Part shown: piece after piece, positions 10,543-18,239 of the stretch
How positions within the stretch are numbered: the first letter of the stretch is position 1
How the letters are laid out: each line of letters begins with the position of its first letter
Made by a program: the position numbers and the translations under genes
NCBI GenBank assembly: GCA_027600665.1
Contig: JADGJL010000489.1
Location: 1-20,008 of the forward strand
DNA: 20,008 nt
From: Irineochytrium annulatum
Lineage: Eukaryota > Chytridiomycota > Chytridiomycetes > Chytridiales > Chytridiaceae
Direction: 5' to 3'
The notes under the pieces: generated by a model
Seen by the model: the letters and a program-made list of their open reading frames with translations, nothing else
Told to the model about the DNA's origin: nothing
The model's database searches: none

Positions 10543-10934
10543 AAGGGCGGGCATGGCGGGAATGCAACGAGACGGTCGATTGACGCGACGCTGTGTCATC
10601 TGCGCGTTGGGCGGCATCTTGCTGCTCGTCCCAAGATATCATTACAACAGTGAATTCACACTCTGCTGCTTCCACTCGTTCGTGATCTCTGCATACAAGG
10701 ATTGCGACGGAGGTTTACTGCCGGTCTTCGATGTGATGGTCGATTGCTATGTTTTAAGAACTGTGAAACTTCGTCTGCAGCAGCCCGCGATCGTTTGGCG
10801 GGCTTTGAAGGAGGGCTTCACTCCATGTGACAAGAAAGACCTCCTTTTCTTTGACGATCTCACAACACACACCAACGCCCTCATCACAGAGCGTATCCCA
10901 CCTTCCACGCGTCCTCGGCCTCGCTATCGCCAAC
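10543..10934. other. Intergenic and upstream region of hexokinase with an unexplained long open frame
   Basis: These 392 bp separate COA6 from the chosen hexokinase start. One plus-strand frame is stop-free from ATG 10553 through the whole gap and on into hexokinase exon 2. Its conceptual peptide (for example RRCVICALGGILLLV near the start) matches no family I know. I treat the region as the COA6 3' end and hexokinase promoter, with that caveat. The stretch 10860-10934 is pyrimidine-rich and CA-rich, compatible with a leader. Confidence 0.4.
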
Positions 10935-12773
10935 ATGAACGAGTCCTCAACGTTTCTCTTCGGCCTCACGACCGGGTGAGTTTGCGGAGCTCGCGGGGAC
11001 ACGTTGTCTCCTCGATCGCTGCTCGCGCAGATGCTAATCGATTGTCGATCGTCCATGCGCATGCTTCCCTCCCCGCATCCCACAGTGTCGCCATCAGCGC
11101 CGCCGGCCTGTATTTCGATCATGTCTACGGCCCTTCCCGGAGGGGCGAGACCAACCCTAACTTCGTCGTTGGCAAGACTGAGGCGCACACCGGCGACATC
11201 CCGGTGTGCTTGAACCGCCTGGACAAGCTCTTTTCCGTGCCGGCCGACAAGTTGAACCAGATCTGCCGTCACCTGGTCGTGGAGATGAAGAAGGGTCTGC
11301 AGGACGACAACCAGAGTGAGTGGTGTGGGCGGAGAGTGGAACACAGATGGACCTGGAGTCTGACGATTGAGCATCGCATGCAGCGCTCAAGATGATCCCG
11401 TCTCACGTTACGACCCGCCCGACTGGCGCCGAGACGGGCTCATACCTCGCCCTCGACCTCGGAGGCTCCAACTTCCGCGTGTGTGAGGTCACGCTCGAGG
11501 GCAACGGCATCACGCGGATGCGCCAACGCAAGTACACGGTCTCCGATGAGCTCAAGACGGGCACCGGTGAGAAGCTCTTCAACTTCTTCGCCGACTGCGT
11601 TGCCACTTTCCTTGAGGAGATTGAGACGAGCGCGACCAAGGGCAAGGAGCGCAAGATGGGCTTCACGTTTAGTTTTCCCGTTTCGCAGACGAGCATCAAC
11701 AAGGGGACGCTGGCGCAGTGGACCAAGGGATTCCATGCCGCCGGCGTTGAGGGGAAGGACGTCGTAGACTTGCTGCAGGCGGCGCTGAAGAGGAAGGGCC
11801 TTAAGATCCAGGTCAGCGCGCTCGTGAACGACACGACAGGCACGCTGGTGTCGCACGCGTACTCGTCACCAAACACTTACATCGGCGTCATCCTCGGCAC
11901 GGGCACGAACGCTGCCTATGTCGAGAAGATGGAGAACATTCCCAAGATGAAGAACGCGCCGAAGGGCGCGACGCAGATGATTATTAACACGGAGTGGGGG
12001 TAGGAATATTAATTGCCGTTGTCTGCCATTAGGCTGATCTTTCCCTTGAAAAAAGGGCGTTCGACAACGAGAACGTCGTCCTCCCCCTCACCGACTACGA
12101 CAGCAAGCTCGACCGCGCCACCGTGAACCCGCACCAGCAGGTTTTTGAGAAGCTGATTTCTGGCATGTACCTCGGCGAGATCTGCCGGCTCGTTCTCCTC
12201 GACCTCATCAAGACGGGAGAGCTTTTTAGCGGCAAGACCTCGACCGTTCTCGAGACCAAGTATGCCTTCGAGACCGCGAACATGAGCCGTATTGAGCGGT
12301 TGGTATAGTCTCTCTATGCCCTTTCTTGATGCAATGCCTAATTAAACTCTAGCGACCACACCCTCGACCTCTCCGACACTAAGGCAGTCCTTGAAGATCT
12401 CCTCAAAGTCTCGCGCACGACCCGGACGGACCGCCTGATCGTGAAGGGCGTCTGCGAGCTCGTTGGCAAGCGCGCCGCGCGGCTCTCGGCGGCGGGTGTC
12501 GCCGCCATTGTGACGAAGATCAACAGGCTCGACGGCTGCGTCATCGCGATCGACGGAAGCTTGTTTGAGCTGTACCCGCACTTCGCCAACAGGATGAGGG
12601 ACGCTCTTAGGGAGATGCTCGGGATGTCGGCGGAGAATATCGTGCTGGAGCAGGGTAAATATTACGTGCCTTTTTGTTTGATGCTTGCGTTGGTGTTTTG
12701 ACATATCTTGCGCCATATAGCACGCGACGGGTCCGGCCAGGGTGCCGCCCTTATTGCGGCAACTTGCACTTGA
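10935..12773 (+). CDS. Hexokinase, with a predicted hydrophobic N-terminal anchor
   Basis: Hexokinase phosphorylates glucose and other hexoses with ATP, the first step of glycolysis. Exons: 10935-10975, 11086-11315, 11384-11999, 12056-12298, 12353-12654 and 12721-12773, giving 494 aa, the normal length of a single-domain hexokinase plus an extension of about 35 residues. Motifs in order: LDLGGSNFRV (phosphate 1, about residue 115); GFTFSFPVSQTSINKG then WTKGF (hexokinase sugar-binding signature, about 182-207); LVNDTTGTL with the catalytic Asp (about 240); ILGTGTNAAYVE (about 260); NTEWGAFDNE; DHTLDLSD; and DGSGQGAALIAA near the C-terminus. Introns 2 to 5 (54-68 bp) are well supported by family alignment. 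Exon 1 is less certain: it encodes MNESSTFLFGLTTG and joins VAISAAGLYFDH across a 110-bp intron, creating an uninterrupted hydrophobic stretch (residues about 6-24). No ATG lies in frame between 11086 and the conserved domain, so some upstream exon is required. Confidence 0.93.
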
Positions 12774-13080
12774 TGCATCCTATACCGTAGTGCGACGTCT
12801 AAAGCGGTGTCTATCCTCTTCTATCAAACTCTTCGTCTTTTTCTTGAATTTTTTATTTTTTTTTGCGACCTCTTAGTGTTTTTAGGTTGGTACAATGAAC
12901 ATTTCCACGCGTTTGTCTTCCGGGGAACACCTTTATTTTCTTACGCCAATAGAATGAAAGGACACCCAGTTTTACTTATATTCGGCCTCTATTTCTTCAG
13001 TGAATGTTTTTTGTTCTATTGTGTATAAATTTATCACGGAAGAAGCAACAATAAACTCCCTGTGTATGCTACATAGTTAA
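12774..13080 (+). terminator. Probable hexokinase 3' UTR and polyadenylation region
   Basis: The sequence after the TGA is strongly T-rich (runs near 12836-12865) and carries an AATAAA hexamer at 13050-13055. This would give a 3' UTR of about 290 bases. A 73-codon open frame here (12807-13028) encodes mainly Phe/Leu from the T-rich composition and is not credible as a gene. Confidence 0.35.
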
Positions 13081-13290
13081 GACTAGGTGAGGGGGCAGAA
13101 TGCTGCGCGTTTGGAACGTCCACGTATTGATGCAGACCAAAGGTGTCGAGATTCCTGACGAATCAAGGACTGCCTGAGGTTGCGTTTGCAACAGTATCTT
13201 AATACTTAAACACCTACCTTGTCGGGGTCCAAATCTTTAGGCAGTATCAAGTGGCTCAGCTACGGCGGTTCTACTTCGTCCTTAACTGAT

Positions 13291-13420
13291 GGTACTCGGT
13301 AGGCAGGAGCAGAGATGGAGGGTAATACGCGGATAACTTCAACACTCACTGATACTAAGGAGGGCATCTCGTCCCCATCCCTCCGTACCCTCACTCTGCG
13401 AACTTAACCGAAGCTGGGTT
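13291..13420 (+). repeat. Nested and competing inverted repeats (candidate structured RNA)
   Basis: GGAGGG occurs at 13317-13322 and again at 13359-13364; either copy can pair with the single CCCTCC at 13379-13384. GCAGAG (13309-13314) pairs with CTCTGC (13394-13399) around the first arrangement. GGTAC (13291-13295) pairs with GTACC (13385-13389), and GAGATG (13312-13317) with CATCTC (13365-13370). AACC/GGTT forms another small hairpin at 13406-13420. These arms are short and could be chance. Confidence 0.3.
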
Positions 13421-13731
13421 GCTCCGTGAGCATCCCATCATCCAACTTCGCAAAAGGAAATATGTTAATGAAAGGGAAAAGCAAACGAAAAAGGACGGGA
13501 AGAAAAAAGTCATGGACTAATACATGTGGATCAAAATTTAAGAAATCTCCCCCCACGCAGTTGGTCCCAAATAATCAGCTGCAGGAAATGAAGCAAGCAA
13601 CAACGCGCAAAAGAAGACGAAAAGTTGCTTTAGAGAATTAATTGTTTGAAACTTTTGAGTAAGATAGAATCAAACCAACACACTACGTCGTCTGAGCCTG
13701 CGTGATGTTAAAGATCCCTGCCTCATCATTA

Positions 13732-13747
13732 ATGACGTGATCGTCAT
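13732..13747. repeat. Perfect small inverted repeat ATGACG-TGAT-CGTCAT
   Basis: Six-base arms flank a four-base loop. The left arm and loop include TGACGTGA, a CRE-like core, and the right arm carries its partner. It may be a bZIP-type site or a small hairpin; no adjacent gene start supports a role. Confidence 0.3.
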
Positions 13748-14230
13748 CGTCCCTTGCTGCTATCCACATTTTTCCTCTTGTCAACAGTGTTTTCGTCCTC
13801 CGCAAACGCTTGACCATAGCAAACAAAGAGGTTAAGGTGATCTCGTTAAATACCGCGTTGTTGTTACCTTTTCTTCTGTTCTATCACTTTGACGCTTCTA
13901 AGCCCTATCTTGGCTTCGCACTTACCAAAAGGACACCTCATACTTCCTGCGTCCACGACTCAACTTCCCTGACATTATACATTTATTCGAAAAGCCGTTT
14001 TGTCCGACAAGGCTGCTAAATCTTTCGAAGGATGCAATAATAGGCATGTAAAAATGACCTCTCAAGACCGGTCTGTGCAGTGTATAAAAAAAATCACTTC
14101 CTGCCAATTGAGTGGCCACCGTCCCCCTGACCTTCACGCCCGATCTCTATTCGTACAACGACAACACCTCCGGGTGATCTGCACTCTGCCAAATATTACT
14201 GGCCCCAACTCATTATCACCCAGCACGCCC

Positions 14231-17200
14231 CTAGTCGCGCTCAACGAATACGCCATCCTCGATTGAGTCAATGGGCACGTCCCCATCAACCTCCATGTCC
14301 ACCTCTTTTAATATCGGCGAATCCTTCAGCGACTCCTTTGGGGACGGCAAGAACTCGTCTTCATCGTCGTCGCTCCTTCTCGGTCCCACGAACCCCATTA
14401 TCTGGTCGTTCGAGCCCGTTTCCATATTGTTCACGCTCCATGTATCGTCGTCCTGGTCGACTCGGATCTCGTGAACATCCTCCCGCATCGCGTCATTTTC
14501 GCTGATGGACCGGTTGTGATCGCCATACCCGATCGGGTTAAACTCGAAACCGGCGTCGTTCTTCAGCGTTGTGTGCATCTGAAGCCGCCCGGGGCTAGAC
14601 TGGATCGAGGTCGGCTGGCGGCCCCCAGGTATCATCATGCTACTATCGTCGTCCGATGTGGACGATAGCGCGGACGTGTCGCCGGATCGGGCAGGCGAGT
14701 TAATGTTGAGGGCCTGGATGTAACCAGGCTTACGAGTCATGCTGGAAGTGCCGTAGTTGTAGGTGTTCGAGCTTGGGTAGCTCCCGTAGAAGTTGGATGA
14801 GGACGAAAAGTACGACTTAGAGGGTGGGGGGCTCGGCGGAGCGTCTGCTTGCTTTTTTTTAAGCTCCTCAACGAGAGCCTCAAAATCGACAGGACTCTTC
14901 TTCCGGCGTCGCTGGTAGAACAACAAATAGGCCGCCTCCGACTGATAGGTAAATCAAAATTTGTTCATCATCATAAATACAAGCTTACCATAACTTGATT
15001 TTCGTTGGCCCGCGAGACGTGCGAATCGTCGAAGTTGTACCAGTTGCCGTCGATAACGTTCTTAGCATAGGCAGTGTCTATGGAAAATGTTAACACACAA
15101 GTGTCACTTAGCTTGCCAAAAAAGGAAAACTTACAGTGACCGCCTCCCATGCCACCATAGTGGTTCGACACCGCATACAAGTCATATAGGTACTTCTCCT
15201 CCTCGGGTTCGCTCGTCGTCGGAGTCGTCTCCGCCGCATGCCCCGCAGGAATATCCCCGGTGGAACTTGCAGTCACCCTCGCCTTCTTGCCAATGATGAA
15301 CTCGGTAAGGTCTAAGCCTTCAAGCGGACAATCAACAAGAGCATCGATCTTGTTAGCGGACATGCTGCGGAAGCCGCGCCCCGTATTCGAAAATCGCTTA
15401 AGATGGAAAACGAGCGTCTGAAGCAAATTGTCAACATGCGTCTTTGTATCGTATCCTACCTCCGGAAAACTCCAAATGTCAAGCTTCTTCTTGATTTTCC
15501 GATGCTCCTTGCAAAGGGGACAATACCACGTGTCCTCATCCCCCATGATCTCTTCCTTCATGAACTCAGACAAGCAATCTTGCAATGTGATCGTCTTTCC
15601 GCGCGGCGACTCCGACTTAGCATCATCATTTTCAACATCTCCCTCGGCGGCTTGAGGCTGAAACTAGTTTAGCAAACAATCGTCAGCTTCAAAGTCTAAC
15701 GAACCTCGAAGCCGCCGACCTTCGACTTTGAACCCTTCACGACCTTCGCCCCAAACAAGATGCTCGCAACATATGGATCGAATTCCGCAACGACGAGAAG
15801 CCGATTCGACTTCATGTTGTAATCCCTCGTGTCACTCACGGCCCCCGGCGTCCCCTCCGGTACGCTCTCGAGAAGGATCTCCCTGAACTTGTAGTCGTAT
15901 TCGTGATTCAGGTCCCCGTTGAGCTCCTCCGGCTCGTAACCGGCGAGTTCGTAGTCGTTGCTCTCCAACCCGTCCAAGTCCAGCATCCGCTTCGACGACG
16001 ACTTCGCGTCGATTCCCGAATCGTTCTTTTTATCCTCGTCGTCATCCCCACCATCCTCACCATCCCCACCATCTTGAACATCCGCGATCGGAACATCTGC
16101 AACGACCTTCTTGCGAATTGGTACCTTGACCTTAACCTCTGTCGCCGGGTACAACTGTCCGCACGTTTTGGCGTGGTAGTTGCTGTAAAAGTTCTCGCGG
16201 TCGGTGTAGTACGATTCGTTTTGACCCGCCTCGTAGTACTTGAGGCTGAATAACTGCTCCAGGGGCACCACTGGCACGTCTGGCATCTCCTCGTGCTGAA
16301 GGCGGCAGGCGAGCCTCGGGATCGGGGGCTCAATGGGCTCCCTCACTAAAGGGCGCCGGTAAGTGTCGGTCTCCGTTTCGTCCTCTGCATCCCTCTGCTC
16401 CTCCATCAGCGCCTCCACGTCACTCCGCAACGCGTCTAGGTTGATGTCCGTGTCCTCTTCCCGCTTCCACAAACCGAACTTCGTGTAGCGGCGGATAGTC
16501 CGGACGACTTGGCGGTAGAGAATCGATCCGAGCGCGTTGAGAAATATGGTTCCGATTTCGTTCTGATGCCCGGCCCCCGTGTATTTAAGTTCCGCCGTTC
16601 TGAACCATAGCTCGAGTTGCACTTCCGCCGGCACGGTAATCATAAGAGGGTAGCCAAACAGGTGATCGTCGCGCCGTGTGTAGTGATATGAGTGCTCAGT
16701 TTTTGCGCTGAGGTAGATAGGGATATAGTTTGTTTTCAAAAAATCACGATTCTCCTTTGGGGTGCCAAAGGCGTCCCAGTCGGGGTCGAGTAGCTCGTAG
16801 GCGAGGACGTCGTCCTGGTCCTGAATCTCCGCCGCGCGGTCCCAATCCTTGTGCAATTTGTAAAGCTTCTTCTCATAGATCTCCGCGAATAGGATCCGCC
16901 TCGACTCCCACCCCATCCGCTCCGCCACCTTCGTCTTCATTTGCTGTATTGTGGCGTCGCGCGGTAACGTGATCGATAGCCGGACGGGCTTTGGCGTGAC
17001 GAGGTTGTTGGCACCAATCCGGATTCCGGGGACAGCCGTTATTGTCTTCGTGATTTCCCGCCGCTCCGGGACCGGCACCGATAGAAACATGAAAGGATCA
17101 AATTTCACGCTCCACTTGCCGCACTCCAGGCACTCAACGCGCGATTTATACTCGCCTTGAAAGAGGTCGACAATTTGCGAGTCGTTTCGAGCCCGGTAGA

Positions 17201-18059
17201 TGTCCCAGGACTTTTTCGCGATAACTTCGTCGGGCTGGCCGTCCATGTCGGGAGCTTCAATGTAGGGCTTCTGCTTGATGCGGTTTAGGTCTTCGTGGAG
17301 GCCGTCGAGCAGGAATTGCAGGAGCTCCTGCGAATCTTGCTGTGAATACCCCATGAAGGTCGGATTGAATCTGCCAATTGTAGACTTAAACAGCCGGGGC
17401 TGCACGCTCGACGGTCGATTGTCGGCGACCTTCCATAGATGGCGGACGAGGTCAGCGTAAGCCTCGGCTACTTGACCGCTCATCCCTAGAGGATTGTCGG
17501 GGTTCAGGTCGGGCTTCCAGATGTCGGAGAGGAAGTAGTGGGTCAACAGTGCCGTGTTGCTGAGGCACTGAAGTGCCGAGTTCATAAAGCATGTGTTGCC
17601 CAGATTTCCGAGTCCCGTCGCGCCTACCGGCAAGGAGTTCACAGTACGCGACGACTTATACCCGCCACCGTAAGAGTCCGACGACGAAGACCCCATCAGG
17701 TTAATTGACGGAACGCTTGGTCGACTATCAGACGACGGAATTGACGGGGCGGGGTCATCCGGGTCGGGGGCCTCGAGGAGGAGCTGTGTGTCGTTCGATG
17801 GACCGTCCCCACCCTCCTCATATATTTTCCGCTGCAGCAGCGCTTTCTCGCGCTTCTCTTTCGCGGTCAGCTTCGGAGGATCCTCAGAGGCCTCTTCATT
17901 TTCCACCAGCGACTCGGGCTCGGGCTCCGTGGCAGACGGGCTGCCGAAGGCATCAGATTGGTTACAGCGACGCATGCAGGCCAATACTTACGCCGACAGC
18001 ATTTCCGCATCTTCAACGCGGTCGTCGGCCGTCGTAATCGGTGACTCGTCGCCGGGCAT
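14231..18059 (-). CDS. Ubiquitin carboxyl-terminal hydrolase, USP family (fungal Ubp12/USP4-15-like)
   Basis: The enzyme removes ubiquitin from proteins by cysteine-protease chemistry. Exons on the minus strand: 18059-17992, 17940-15705, 15657-15460, 15417-15135, 15077-14989 and 14941-14231, with introns of 51, 47, 42, 57 and 47 bp; about 1,194 aa. The catalytic Cys box GLGNLGNTCFMNSALQC has Cys140; YSQQDSQELLQFLLDGLHED follows; a zinc-binding pair CLECGK (near 295) is completed by CPLC (Cys814, Cys817); the core ends LVFHLKRFS, then GGMGGGHYTAYAK with His928 and NWYNFDDSHVS. A long insertion of about 400 residues, partly acidic (DGGDGEDGGDDDED), splits the catalytic domain, as in USP4/15 and Ubp12. 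The C-terminal tail of about 200 residues is Ser-rich and acidic. Two exon joins restore the His box and the LVFHLKRF motif. With ATG at 18059 no DUSP domain precedes the catalytic core, which is unlike typical Ubp12. Confidence 0.94.
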
Positions 18060-18239
18060 AGGGGGCTCTCGAGCGTCGTCCCACTTGAAGTCGAAAATAT
18101 TGGATTTGGTTGATCAAGCCTTCTTCGTACATCGTCAGCCTGATTTCGCCTGTCGGATATCGAAGCCCAAACCGCAGTCGCGGAAGCCGAAAACAGCTAG
18201 ATCTGCGGGGGAAGGGCTGGGGCGCCGTGGACATAGTCG
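18060..18239. promoter_or_regulatory. Divergent promoter between the USP gene and the RD/RS-rich gene
   Basis: The chosen start codons are 180 bp apart. The USP frame stays open upstream of ATG 18059 back to a TGA near 18115, without another ATG. A TATA-like AAAATATTGGATTTGG stretch lies around 18094-18109, suitable in position for either gene but unproven. Confidence 0.35.

Larger units (their letters stand above)
13081..14230. other. Long region with no convincing protein gene
   Basis: I find no spliced or unspliced coding frame with recognisable family motifs on either strand. A 71-codon Lys/Arg-rich frame (13426-13641) is A-rich and unlike neighbouring genes in codon use. I see no tRNA arm set and no transposon ends. 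The left half (13280-13440) has several complementary GC-rich segments. The right half holds a small perfect inverted repeat (13732-13747) and a TATAAAA at 14083-14089, pointing towards the 3' end of the converging ubiquitin protease gene. A small ncRNA, or a gene too divergent to read, remains possible. Confidence 0.5.

Noticed and set aside
10754..11374. 206-codon open frame on the minus strand opposite hexokinase exons
   Set aside because: It lies antisense to well-supported hexokinase coding sequence and has no family resemblance; it is a shadow of the GC-rich plus-strand gene.
13340..13440. Possible 5S rRNA-like segment (CATCTCGTC and GAACTTAACCGAAGCTGGG)
   Set aside because: Only short pieces resemble 5S rRNA, their spacing is wrong and no closing terminal stem is present.
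13426..13641. 71-codon Lys/Arg-rich open frame in the gene desert
   Set aside because: It begins with GTG, is driven by A-rich composition, has codon use unlike the neighbouring genes and resembles no family. Too weak to list as a gene.
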